NCBI RefSeq assembly: GCF_024505165.1
Contig: NZ_JANIBK010000003.1
Coordinates: forward strand, 19,592 to 83,591
Direction: 5' to 3'
From: Methylomonas rivi
GTDB taxonomy: Bacteria > Pseudomonadota > Gammaproteobacteria > Methylococcales > Methylomonadaceae
DNA: 64,000 nucleotides
In this document: positions 18,732-26,367 of the stretch, piece by piece
Layout of the letters: each line of letters begins with the position of its first letter
Position numbering within the stretch: position 1 is the first letter of the stretch
Notes under the pieces: model-generated
The model's database searches: none
Told to the model about the DNA's origin: nothing
Seen by the model: the letters and a program-made list of their open reading frames with translations, nothing else
Program-made: the position numbers and the translations under genes

Positions 18732-19949
18732 TTAAACAGCAAGATCGTTGACACTCAAAATAGCTAATAAAATGGAGACAATGATACCGGCTATCATTAA
18801 CCCCAAGGAAATTATCAAGGCCGGCTCCAGTAAGGCCAGCATGCGCTGGATGGTGGTTTTCAGCTGCTTGTCGTAAATGACCGCGATACGCAGCAGCATT
18901 TCTTCCAACTTACCGGTTTCCTCGCCCATTTTAATCATTTGCACCGCCAGCTTGGGAAACAGGTTTTGTTTGGCCAGAGCCTCCGACATGGTACGGCCTT
19001 GTTTTAACTGTTCTTCCGCATCCGCCAGCAATTCTTCCAGCACCGTGTTGGTAACGGTTTCCCGCACGATGCCCAGCGACTTTAGGATGGACACCCCATT
19101 GCCCAACAAAGTGCCGAAGGTGCGGCTGAAATTGGCGGTTTCCATGTTGACGACAATCTCGCCGAACAAAGGCGCGCGCAAAAAACGCCGGTCCCAGTCT
19201 TTTTTGCTGGCGGGATTACTCAGCTGCGACTTCATGAACTGCACCGCGCCCAACACCGACAGCAGCAGCAGCCACCAGTAGCTTTGCAAAAACTCCGCCA
19301 AGCCCACCACGATCTGGGTGGGAACCGGTAACGATTGTCCGGCGCTATCGAACATTTCCTTGAACTGCGGCACCACGAAAGTCAGCATCACAAACAAGGA
19401 CGCCAACGACATCACCAGCAAAATCGCCGGGTATATCAACGCGGTACTGACAGTGTCTTTCAACTCCTGACTGCGCTCCATGTAATCGCCCAAGCGTTGC
19501 AACACCCCGCCCAGATTGCCGCCCATTTCGCCGGCCCGGATCATGTTCAGATAAAACTTGGAAAACACCCCGCTTTGGCTTTCCAGCGCATCGGCCAGCG
19601 CCTTGCCGGCCTTGACCTTCTCCAGCACATTGGCCACCAGTTTATTCAATTTGGGATTGTCTTCGGTCAACTGCAACAAAATCGTCAACGAACGGTCCAG
19701 CGGCAGGCCGGATTCCAGCAAGGTCGCCAGCTCACCGGTCAACATACCGATTTCTTTATTGGACAAGCGCACGGCGGCCGATTTGAGCCGAATACCGAGA
19801 AAGGTTTTATCCTTGGCCGGTTCGATGCGGATGGGAATCAATCCCTGGTTTTGCAACTCCAGCAATAGCGTTGGCTCGTCCTTGGCATCCCGCACGCCTT
19901 CTTCGGTCAGGCCTTGGTTGTTAACTACCTTGTAGGAAAATAAGGGCAT
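18732..19949 (-). CDS. gspF: Type II secretion inner-membrane protein GspF
   Basis: The 405-residue product is a GspF/PilC-family platform protein: two repeats of the cytoplasmic F domain (MLTGELATLLESGLPLDRSL near residue 70 and FSRTFGTLLGNGVSILKSL near residue 275), and three membrane segments (about 168-192, 220-238 and 370-395). It is the first gsp gene in transcription order here. In most gsp operons gspE lies directly upstream, but here the upstream neighbour is a nuclease-like gene ending 30 bases before the gspF start. Confidence 0.94.
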   Translation of the reverse strand: MPLFSYKVVNNQGLTEEGVRDAKDEPTLLLELQNQGLIPIRIEPAKDKTFLGIRLKSAAVRLSNKEIGMLTGELATLLESGLPLDRSLTILLQLTEDNPKLNKLVANVLEKVKAGKALADALESQSGVFSKFYLNMIRAGEMGGNLGGVLQRLGDYMERSQELKDTVSTALIYPAILLVMSLASLFVMLTFVVPQFKEMFDSAGQSLPVPTQIVVGLAEFLQSYWWLLLLSVLGAVQFMKSQLSNPASKKDWDRRFLRAPLFGEIVVNMETANFSRTFGTLLGNGVSILKSLGIVRETVTNTVLEELLADAEEQLKQGRTMSEALAKQNLFPKLAVQMIKMGEETGKLEEMLLRIAVIYDKQLKTTIQRMLALLEPALIISLGLMIAGIIVSILLAILSVNDLAV

Positions 19950-19979
19950 GTTGCTGTTAGCGAATTCAATGAAAGATGG

Positions 19980-20456
19980 TTAAGCAGATTTAGTGAGCAT
20001 TCTTAAATCATAAGTATCGTTATCTTCAATCGGAATGACCATAAGCCTAAGTTGATTCAAATCTTCCCATTCTTCTTTCTTGGGATTATTTGTCCTTGCT
20101 TTTTTCGACACTATGGCAACAGCTAATTCATTGCACGGTCTATTTTCATTCATTAACGCAATGTAATTGGGATGATTTTTTGTAGCCTCGAGTTGTTCAA
20201 GTGCGTAAGCATAATTATTGCCTTTAAGCTCAACCAGAAAGGAATGACGCTTACTTTTCGATTGTTGATAAAAATATAGGCAATCGCATCGCCGGGTATC
20301 GGTAATCAAGCAATCATCCACCTTGATTTTCATGGCCTTCCCGTTTGAACTTGGCGTTAACTTAACCCCTCTGCCTTTTTCCTGACCAATCAGAGAATCG
20401 CTTTCGCAGTTGGCTTTATCCATGGCGGAAAGTTTTTTTCTAATTGCCGAGATCAT
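19980..20456 (-). CDS. PD-(D/E)XK nuclease-like protein, partner of an AAA ATPase
   Basis: From the ATG at 20456 it has 158 residues and overlaps the ATPase stop codon as ATGA, so the two are translationally coupled. Residues 57-79 (CDCLYF, then FLVELKG) give Asp58, Glu76 and Lys78 in the spacing of a PD-(D/E)XK active site: a strand with D, then ELK on the next strand. A Cys pair (57, 59) and another at 49 lie around it. I do not recognise a named family; the nuclease call is from the motif and the ATPase pairing. The gene is AT-richer than the gsp genes, which suggests acquisition. A non-catalytic or toxin-like role is possible. Confidence 0.55.
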   Translation of the reverse strand: MISAIRKKLSAMDKANCESDSLIGQEKGRGVKLTPSSNGKAMKIKVDDCLITDTRRCDCLYFYQQSKSKRHSFLVELKGNNYAYALEQLEATKNHPNYIALMNENRPCNELAVAIVSKKARTNNPKKEEWEDLNQLRLMVIPIEDNDTYDLRMLTKSA

Positions 20457-21829
20457 CTGCGATGCTCCCACTCGATATCGCGCATCGCCTCATATAAATC
20501 ATTGATCCGGTCAAAAGGCTCGGTAAATTCAGCTTCGTCGATCAAGCCGGAAGCCAAAACAATATCCTTTACCATCCCATCACGCCCGAAATGGTAAGCC
20601 GAGACGTGTTTTTCCAGGGCTACCATATCGGGATGTTCGCCCTTCAATTTTGTTACATTGCTATCATCCGGGAAGTTCTTAATCAGACTACCGAATTTGA
20701 TCAGGTTATTCACGCAAGACAATATGTAGGGACTATGGGTGATCAAAATAACCCTTAAACCTTGATTGATCGCTTCGGCTAGGCCGTTGACTAGCGTTTT
20801 TTGCGCTTCAGGATGCAGATGAGATTCCGGTTCGTCAATAATTACTATGCTATTGGGTTCAATCCAATGCCAAAACCCTATCAAAAGCGCGGACGTTTCC
20901 GTTACCATAGACGAAGTGAGATGCAGGCGAATTTTAGTTGCTATATCGTTGACTTGGTAGCGAAAGTCAGGCAGCTGACCCTCAGACTGTTCAATCACGA
21001 TACGGTCTTCACGATATAACCGGCGTTGTAATTCCACCGCAATATCGGCTAAAGGACCAACCACGGAGCTATCCAGATCATAGAGTCGACTAATAAAGTC
21101 CTCGGTCGGTCTATCGAATCGAGCCAGTTTGCCTGTCTTGCGAGTTTGATGGCCTCTGCTGGCCAGCAAGAGTTTGTCGGATATGGTTTCCAAACCCACA
21201 TGTTCATCGGCTCGTGCCCTATATATCTCCTTATAAGTGAGCATAAAGTTGGACCGCGCAGCCGGAAAATAATCCGCAACACCACCGCCTACACCCCAAA
21301 AAAGGTACCAACACAATGCCCAGATGAATTGTTCCGGTTTAACTTCCTCTCTAGTCAACAATGTTGCACTGCTTTGAGCATTTATCCATGTCTTAGCTTG
21401 ATCGATTGCCGCACTAATAACTTCTTCCAATACTTCTTCCGGCAAAACAATAACATCCGAATAAGTAATTGTTGTTTCGTAAAACAATTGGCTATCGTCA
21501 TTAAAATATTCGCCCAATTTGTCTTTAAACAGTTCCGCATACAAATTGGCTAAATTTGGCATCGCTTGCTGCAATGAAGAAGGTTTCAGTCGTTGCAAGT
21601 CTGTTAAGACCTCTTGCACGGTACCCATAGCTTTACCAAACAACGCTTGATAAAAATGTTCCGCATGATTGAAATAACTAGCCGCTAGTGTTTCATGTCT
21701 CTGCAACCCGTAAATCACCTTCGCCAAATAGCTTTTCCCTGTACCGTTCGGTCCCACAAAGACCGTCAGCCCACCCAGTTCAACCGTGGCTTCTTTTATT
21801 GGGCCGAGATTCGTTACCGCAATTTTCAT
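20453..21829 (-). CDS. OLD/AAA_21-type ATPase, putative defence protein
   Basis: The 458-residue product is an ABC/SMC-like ATPase of the kind found in OLD nucleases and many phage-defence pairs. It shows Walker A GPNGTGKS (26-33), Walker B IVIIDEPESHLHPEAQ (from about 328), and the H-loop ILITHSPYIL (His365). The central insert (about 50-300) is family-specific and helical and has no TOPRIM domain, so it is not itself an OLD nuclease. It is followed by an overlapping nuclease-like gene. One 60-base line of this gene has 21 G/C (35%), against 34 (57%) in a line of gspF. Function as anti-phage defence is inferred from architecture. Confidence 0.7.
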   Translation of the reverse strand: MKIAVTNLGPIKEATVELGGLTVFVGPNGTGKSYLAKVIYGLQRHETLAASYFNHAEHFYQALFGKAMGTVQEVLTDLQRLKPSSLQQAMPNLANLYAELFKDKLGEYFNDDSQLFYETTITYSDVIVLPEEVLEEVISAAIDQAKTWINAQSSATLLTREEVKPEQFIWALCWYLFWGVGGGVADYFPAARSNFMLTYKEIYRARADEHVGLETISDKLLLASRGHQTRKTGKLARFDRPTEDFISRLYDLDSSVVGPLADIAVELQRRLYREDRIVIEQSEGQLPDFRYQVNDIATKIRLHLTSSMVTETSALLIGFWHWIEPNSIVIIDEPESHLHPEAQKTLVNGLAEAINQGLRVILITHSPYILSCVNNLIKFGSLIKNFPDDSNVTKLKGEHPDMVALEKHVSAYHFGRDGMVKDIVLASGLIDEAEFTEPFDRINDLYEAMRDIEWEHRR

Positions 21830-21899
21830 AGATTCATTACCTTCATTTTACGGTTGCTGTTTTTTATAAACTCGAAACTGGGTTGTGCAGAAACAAAAT

Positions 21900-22862
21900 T
21901 CATTCCCCCTTCTCCGCCCGCTTCAACATCCCGAACAACTCGCTATCGGTCGACAATACGATGCTGGCGTCGCTGTTGATGACCTTGCGGTAAGTTTCCA
22001 TGCTTTTCATGAACTTATAGAACTTGGCCGCTTCCGGTCTTTGCCCGTAAGCTTTGGCGTAAATTTCGCTGGCTTTGGCGTCGGCTTCGCCCTGAATTTC
22101 CTGCACCCGCTTGTAGGCGGTGGACTGGATTTCGTTGAGGTCGCGCTCCTTGTTGCCGTTGATGCGGGCCGCCTCGCCCTCGCCTTCCGAGCGGAAGCGC
22201 TGGGCAATCTGCAAACGCTCGCTGATCATGCGCTGGTAGATCCGTTCCAGCACCTGCTGGTTGTAATTGATGCGCTTGAAGCGCACGTCCAGCAATTCGA
22301 TACCGAATTCTTCCAACTTGGGCGCCGCCGATTCGAAAATACTTTTTTCGATGGCGACCCGACCGACCCGGATCGGCCGTAATACTCCCAGCGTGCCCTC
22401 TCCGGCCAAATCGCCCAGCGTTTCATCAAGAAACGGCTTGCGGTCTTTATCGGTACGCACCACTTCGATCAGCTCGTGGCGTGCAATGGCGGTGCGGGTT
22501 TCGCTGCCCAGGATGTCCTCCAGACGGGATTGGGCGCTACGTTCGTCCCGTAAACGCAGGTAGTAGCGCATCGGATCGGTAATGCGCCAGCGGGCGAAGG
22601 TATCGACCTGTACATAGGTCTTGTCCTTGGTGGACATTTCCACCATCGGCCCGTCCCAGGCCAGATAGCGTTTGTCGAAGCTATTGACCTGCTGCACGAA
22701 AGGCAACTTGAAATGCAGGCCAGGCTCGGTGATGGGGTCGCCGATCGGCCGGCCGAATTGGGTAATAATCACCTGTTCCGCCTGGTTGACGGTAAAGGCG
22801 GACAAATACGCGGTGAACGCCAGCACGGCCAGCAGCAGGCCGGGTTTTCCGGAAAAACTCAT
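21900..22862 (-). CDS. HflC-like SPFH protein, second copy
   Basis: The 320-residue product has one N-terminal membrane anchor (about 8-26), the SPFH domain (EQVIITQFGRPIGDPITEPGLHFKLPF) and a C-terminal helical stalk (RFRSEGEGEAARINGNKERDLNEIQS in pieces) as in HflC. With HflK it forms the membrane cage around FtsH. It overlaps the hflK-like gene as ATGA. This pair is separate from the canonical hflKC near 44 kb and the proteins are clearly divergent from it (for instance extra residues KDRKPFLDETLGD), so they may serve a different protease or membrane domain. Confidence 0.88.
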   Translation of the reverse strand: MSFSGKPGLLLAVLAFTAYLSAFTVNQAEQVIITQFGRPIGDPITEPGLHFKLPFVQQVNSFDKRYLAWDGPMVEMSTKDKTYVQVDTFARWRITDPMRYYLRLRDERSAQSRLEDILGSETRTAIARHELIEVVRTDKDRKPFLDETLGDLAGEGTLGVLRPIRVGRVAIEKSIFESAAPKLEEFGIELLDVRFKRINYNQQVLERIYQRMISERLQIAQRFRSEGEGEAARINGNKERDLNEIQSTAYKRVQEIQGEADAKASEIYAKAYGQRPEAAKFYKFMKSMETYRKVINSDASIVLSTDSELFGMLKRAEKGE

Positions 22863-23836
22863 GGCGCGGCCTCCAATAGTTTGGATGTCATCGGCAGCAT
22901 GGGCATGATTTGCTGCACGCTGTCATCGACGATGATTTGCTGTCTGGCCTGCGGCAACACATCGCCCAGGGTTTCCAGATAAATCCGGGCCCGGGTCACG
23001 TCCGGGGCTTTTACGTACTGCTCCAGCACTTGAGTAAAGGCATAGGCATCGCCTTCCGCTTCGTTGATGCGTTTGAAGCGGTAACCCTCGGCGGCGCGAA
23101 TGTTCTGATCGGCCTCGCCGCGCGCCCGGGGCACGGCCTTGTTATATTCGCCGTTGGCGATGTTGATGACGTTTTCCCTGTCCTGTTGGGCGCGATTGAC
23201 TTCGTTAAAGGACGGCTGTACCGGCACCGGCGGATTGACGTTTTTCAGCTGCACTTGGTTGACGGTCACCCCCAACTGGTAGCGCTGGGCCAATTCGCGG
23301 GTGCGGATCAGCACCGAATCCTCGATTTCCTGCCGGCCTATGGTGATGATTTCGTCCACCGTGCGGTCGCCCACCACTTCCCGCATCACCGCTTCGGAAA
23401 TATCCCGCAAGGTTATGCCTGGATCGCGCACATCGAACAAGTATTTCTCCGGGTCGGTAATCCGGTACTGCACGATCCACTCGACCAACGCCGAATTCAA
23501 ATCGCCGGTGACCATGGATTTTTCCAGAGCCGGATCGCTGCCGATTTGGTCCGGATTCGTGTAGCCGGGGGTGGCGAAACCGAACTCCAGTTTTTGCTGG
23601 CGCTGGGTCGGCACTTCGATGACGTTATCGACGCCAAACGGTAATTTGGCATGCAGGCCGGAGGGCACCTTGTCGATGTACCGGCCGAAACGCAAGACGA
23701 TGCCTTCCGATTCCGCGGGAATGGTATAAAACGACATATTGGCGCCGGTTAATAGCAAAACCGCCAGTAACAGGATTTTTGGCGATAACGGCAGTACAGC
23801 CGTTAAGCGTTCGAACAACGTGCTCGGATCGTTCAC
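22859..23836 (-). CDS. HflK-like SPFH protein, second copy
   Basis: The product has a membrane anchor at about residues 18-38, then an SPFH domain (EGIVLRFGRYIDKVPSGLHAKLPF) and the stalk with ARGEADQNIRAAEGYRFKRINEAEG as in HflK. It lacks the Gly/Asp-rich N-terminal tail of the canonical HflK at 44-45 kb. Two starts compete: ATG at 23848 without a ribosome site, and GTG at 23836 with a GGAGG site five bases away. I chose the GTG, giving 325 residues. It is followed by the overlapping HflC-like gene. Confidence 0.87.
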   Translation of the reverse strand: MNDPSTLFERLTAVLPLSPKILLLAVLLLTGANMSFYTIPAESEGIVLRFGRYIDKVPSGLHAKLPFGVDNVIEVPTQRQQKLEFGFATPGYTNPDQIGSDPALEKSMVTGDLNSALVEWIVQYRITDPEKYLFDVRDPGITLRDISEAVMREVVGDRTVDEIITIGRQEIEDSVLIRTRELAQRYQLGVTVNQVQLKNVNPPVPVQPSFNEVNRAQQDRENVINIANGEYNKAVPRARGEADQNIRAAEGYRFKRINEAEGDAYAFTQVLEQYVKAPDVTRARIYLETLGDVLPQARQQIIVDDSVQQIMPMLPMTSKLLEAAP

Positions 23837-23950
23837 GCAAACCTCCATAATTCAAAAAAGACGGATGGCGAAACGCTCGGCTTGGCCTGTGAGTAGAAAA
23901 ATAATTCGGAATAATCCGGCTTTAGGCTTTATTGAGCAAGCCCAAAGCCG

Positions 23951-23983
23951 AAAAAACATTTAGGGCGGGTTTTCACCGCGCCC
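23951..23983 (-). terminator. Intrinsic terminator after slyD
   Basis: On the minus strand, ten bases after the slyD stop codon, GGGCGCGGT pairs with ACCCGCCC (one bulge) around a GAAA loop, and TTTTTT follows after a short spacer. It should end slyD transcription before the hflK-like gene. Confidence 0.55.
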
Positions 23984-23992
23984 CATGCAATA

Positions 23993-24469
23993 TTAATGAT
24001 GGCAGCCCGCACCGTGAATATGCCCGTGAGCCATTTCATCGTCGGTAGCCGGTCTGACATCGACTACTTCCACATCGAAAATCAGGGTTTCGCCGGCCAA
24101 GGGATGATTGCCGTCTATGGTCACATCGTCGCCGTCGATTTCGGTAATGGTGATAATGCCGGAGCCGTGGCTGACATCGGCATGAAACTGCATGCCCACT
24201 TCCACATCCATGCCTTCGAACATTTTCTTGGAAACCACCTGAACCATCTCCGGCGCCAATTCGCCGTAGCCGTCCTCGGGCGGAATGGTGACGCTAAACG
24301 TGTCGCCCGCCGATTTACCGGCCAATGCGGCTTCCAATCCTGCAATAATATTGCCGGCGCCATGCAAATATAACAACGGCTCTTCACCACGCGAACTGTC
24401 CAGTTGCTCGCCGCTGGGATTGGTTAGGGTATAATGGAATGAAACGGCTGTTTTATCAGTAATTTGCAT
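23993..24469 (-). CDS. slyD: FKBP-type prolyl isomerase SlyD
   Basis: The 158-residue product has the SlyD pattern: MQITDKTAVSFHYTLTN, LLYLHGAGNIIAGLEAALAG, the insert-in-flap domain with EDGYGELAPEMVQVV, then DGNHPLAGETLIFDVEVVDVR and a His-rich tail ending HGHIHGAGCHH. SlyD is a cytoplasmic chaperone/prolyl isomerase whose tail binds nickel and other metals; the tail here is short with six His and one Cys. It is divergent from greB with 53 bases between starts. Confidence 0.93.
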   Translation of the reverse strand: MQITDKTAVSFHYTLTNPSGEQLDSSRGEEPLLYLHGAGNIIAGLEAALAGKSAGDTFSVTIPPEDGYGELAPEMVQVVSKKMFEGMDVEVGMQFHADVSHGSGIITITEIDGDDVTIDGNHPLAGETLIFDVEVVDVRPATDDEMAHGHIHGAGCHH

Positions 24470-24522
24470 GACTGCCTTGTAATTTGAAATAAATTGCCAT
24501 TATAACCTTATCCCGGAAACGC

Positions 24523-25014
24523 ATGTCACGTTGGAGACCACCCCGGCCAAAATCTTCCCCTTATATCACCCAGGAAGGCTACAAAACCCTGGAACAGGAA
24601 CTGGCGCAACTGTGGGACAGGCGCAAGCACGTCACCGCCGCATTATCGGCCGCCGCCGCCGAAGGCGACCGCTCCGAGAACGCCGAATACATTTACCGCA
24701 AAAAGGAATTGCGCGAAATCGATCGCCGCATCCATTATCTGCAAAAACGCCTACCCTCGTTGACTGTGGTTTCGGAAAAACCCGGCAAGCAAAACCAGGT
24801 ATTTTTCGGTGCCTGGGTCACCCTGGAAAATGAAGACGGCGAGGAAATCACCTACCGGATAGTCGGCGCCGACGAAATCGATACCAGCGGCGGTTTGATC
24901 AGCCTGGATTCGCCGCTAGCAACGGCTTTGTTAAAAAAACATCTGGACGATGAAGTCGTATTTAACCAAGGCGGCCGGCAAAGCCGTTATTACATTGTGG
25001 CGATAAAATACTAA
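24523..25014 (+). CDS. greB: Transcription elongation factor GreB
   Basis: GreB inserts its coiled coil into the RNA polymerase secondary channel and stimulates cleavage of backtracked transcripts. The 163-residue product has the N-terminal coiled coil with the acidic tip AAAEGDRSENAEYIYRKKEL, HYLQKRL, and the C-terminal globular domain with VFFGAWVTLENEDGEE and ISLDSPLATALL. Its stop codon overlaps the ATG of a short membrane-protein gene as TAATG, so the downstream genes are coupled. Confidence 0.93.
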   Translation: MSRWRPPRPKSSPYITQEGYKTLEQELAQLWDRRKHVTAALSAAAAEGDRSENAEYIYRKKELREIDRRIHYLQKRLPSLTVVSEKPGKQNQVFFGAWVTLENEDGEEITYRIVGADEIDTSGGLISLDSPLATALLKKHLDDEVVFNQGGRQSRYYIVAIKY

Positions 25015-25193
25015 TGACCAAGCCCGGCTTGTTCTGGCGCTTAAAATGGCTGTTGCTGCTATTGTTCATGATGGCGCTCGATTTCGGCCCCATTCCATTT
25101 TCGGCCGCCGTTTTTATCTATATTTTTCTGTTTCGCCCAATCGGGTTCAAAAAATTTGTCGATAAATTATATTCCGACCGCATGAATCCGTGA
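25014..25193 (+). CDS. Small membrane protein, 59 residues
   Basis: The frame encodes MTKPGLFWRLKWLLLLLFMM and continues for a total of 59 residues ending SDRMNP. It has one or two hydrophobic segments (about 8-22 and 27-42, FSAAVFIYIFLF) separated by a short DFGPIP turn, with basic flanks. The start overlaps the greB stop codon (TAATG) and its stop overlaps the next start (TGATG), so the coding potential is supported by tight packing on both sides. I do not recognise the family. Confidence 0.65.
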   Translation: MTKPGLFWRLKWLLLLLFMMALDFGPIPFSAAVFIYIFLFRPIGFKKFVDKLYSDRMNP

Positions 25194-25597
25194 TGGCGCA
25201 GTATCTTTTTGTTTACGGCAGCTTACGAAAAAACAGAGCCGGGCGGATTCATCCTTTCCTGGCGAATCGAACCCGTTTTATCGGCAACGCCTCAATACCC
25301 GGCAAGCTATATCGAGTCCGCAATTATCCTGGTGCCGTACCGGATGCAATCGATAGCCGGAACCGGGTATCCGGGGAGGTCTACCAACTGTTGCAGCCGG
25401 AAAAACTCTTGCCGATACTGGATGATTACGAAGAATGCACCCCGCGCTTCCCGCCGCCTCACGAATACCAAAGAATGTTAAATACCGTGACGCTGGCGGA
25501 TAATCGCGAATTAAACTGCTGGGTTTATCTATACCGCAAACCCACTATCCGGCTGCAACGCATTGAAAGCGGCGATTATTTCGATTACCTGGCTTAA
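25193..25597 (+). CDS. Gamma-glutamylcyclotransferase-like (GGCT/AIG2) protein
   Basis: The 134-residue product opens with YLFVYGSLRKN, the substrate-phosphate loop of GGCT-fold proteins, and continues with GKLYRVRNYPGAVPD, VSGEVYQLLQPEKLLPILDDYEEC and CWVYLYRKP. The DDYEEC segment carries the acidic residue used for catalysis in active members. Family members degrade gamma-glutamyl amines or peptides; the substrate here is unknown. The ATG overlaps the preceding stop codon. Confidence 0.85.
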   Translation: MAQYLFVYGSLRKNRAGRIHPFLANRTRFIGNASIPGKLYRVRNYPGAVPDAIDSRNRVSGEVYQLLQPEKLLPILDDYEECTPRFPPPHEYQRMLNTVTLADNRELNCWVYLYRKPTIRLQRIESGDYFDYLA

Positions 25598-25654
25598 ACC
25601 GAGCCTAAAACAGCATTACCAACAAAGATAAAATCGTTTCCCCAACTCAACATT

Positions 25655-26095
25655 ATGATCAGCATCATCCAACGCGTCGCGCAAGCCAAAGTCACCGTAA
25701 ACCATGTCGATGTCGGCGCGATAGGCCCAGGCATTCTGGCGCTGGTGGCGGTGGAAAAATCCGACGATAAACCGCAAGCCGACCGCCTGCTGGAGCGCAT
25801 TTTGAATTACCGCATATTCGCCGATGCCGACGACAAGATGAATCTGAGTCTGCGTGAGATTCGAGGCGGATTATTGATCGTGCCGCAATTCACACTGGCG
25901 GCGGACACCCAAAAAGGCAACCGCCCCAGTTTTGCCTCGGCCGCTCCGCCGGAAAAAGGCCGCGAACTGTTCGGCTATTTCCGCCAGCAAGCCAGCTTGG
26001 TTTATCCCGGCAGCCAGTTCGGCCAGTTCGGCGCCGATATGAAAGTGGCGCTGATCAACGACGGGCCGGTGACGTTTACCTTGCGCTGTAATTAG
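25655..26095 (+). CDS. dtd: D-aminoacyl-tRNA deacylase
   Basis: Dtd removes D-amino acids wrongly attached to tRNA. The 146-residue product has the family motifs: MISIIQRVAQAKVTV, LVAVEKSDD, RILNYRIFADADDKMNLS, the active-site strand PQFTLAADTQKGNRPSF (usually SQFTL; Pro replaces Ser here) and NDGPVTFTL with the Gly-Pro cis motif. It is convergent with the small 26107-26355 gene and follows the greB cluster after 57 bases. Confidence 0.93.
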   Translation: MISIIQRVAQAKVTVNHVDVGAIGPGILALVAVEKSDDKPQADRLLERILNYRIFADADDKMNLSLREIRGGLLIVPQFTLAADTQKGNRPSFASAAPPEKGRELFGYFRQQASLVYPGSQFGQFGADMKVALINDGPVTFTLRCN

Positions 26096-26106
26096 TTCAG
26101 GCGCGG

Positions 26107-26355
26107 CTATTCCGGCTGGCTCGCATCAAGCAACCCGCGCAGACGCTGTAACTCCTGCGGCAAGGTGTTATCCGGCATATTCTGGCCGGCGCGCCTATAC
26201 CAATAGCGCGCATTGCTTAAATCGCCTTCCACTCTATGCAAATAGCCGTGAATCAGGCATGACAGCGTATCTGCATGGGATTGCACCCATTCATGCGCCT
26301 CATCCCATCTGCCCGCCGCGGCCAGTTGCAACACTTGTGCGTGATCCACCGACAT
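26107..26355 (-). CDS. Small TPR-like hypothetical protein
   Basis: This is an 82-residue soluble protein. LQLAAAGRWDEAHEWVQSHA and LIHGYLHRVEGDLSNARYWY have the helix-turn-helix spacing of one and a half TPR/Sel1-like units, ending in LPQELQRLRGLLDA. It lies 12 bases downstream of purL on the same strand and is probably co-transcribed. No function can be given. Confidence 0.65.
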   Translation of the reverse strand: MSVDHAQVLQLAAAGRWDEAHEWVQSHADTLSCLIHGYLHRVEGDLSNARYWYRRAGQNMPDNTLPQELQRLRGLLDASQPE

Positions 26356-26367
26356 ATCCGCAAACGT

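Noticed and set aside
23918..23948. Hairpin CGGCTTT / AAAGCCG between hflK-like and slyD genes as a terminator
   Set aside because: The T run is on the wrong side for minus-strand transcription and no plus-strand gene ends there; the hairpin at 23951-23983 fits better.
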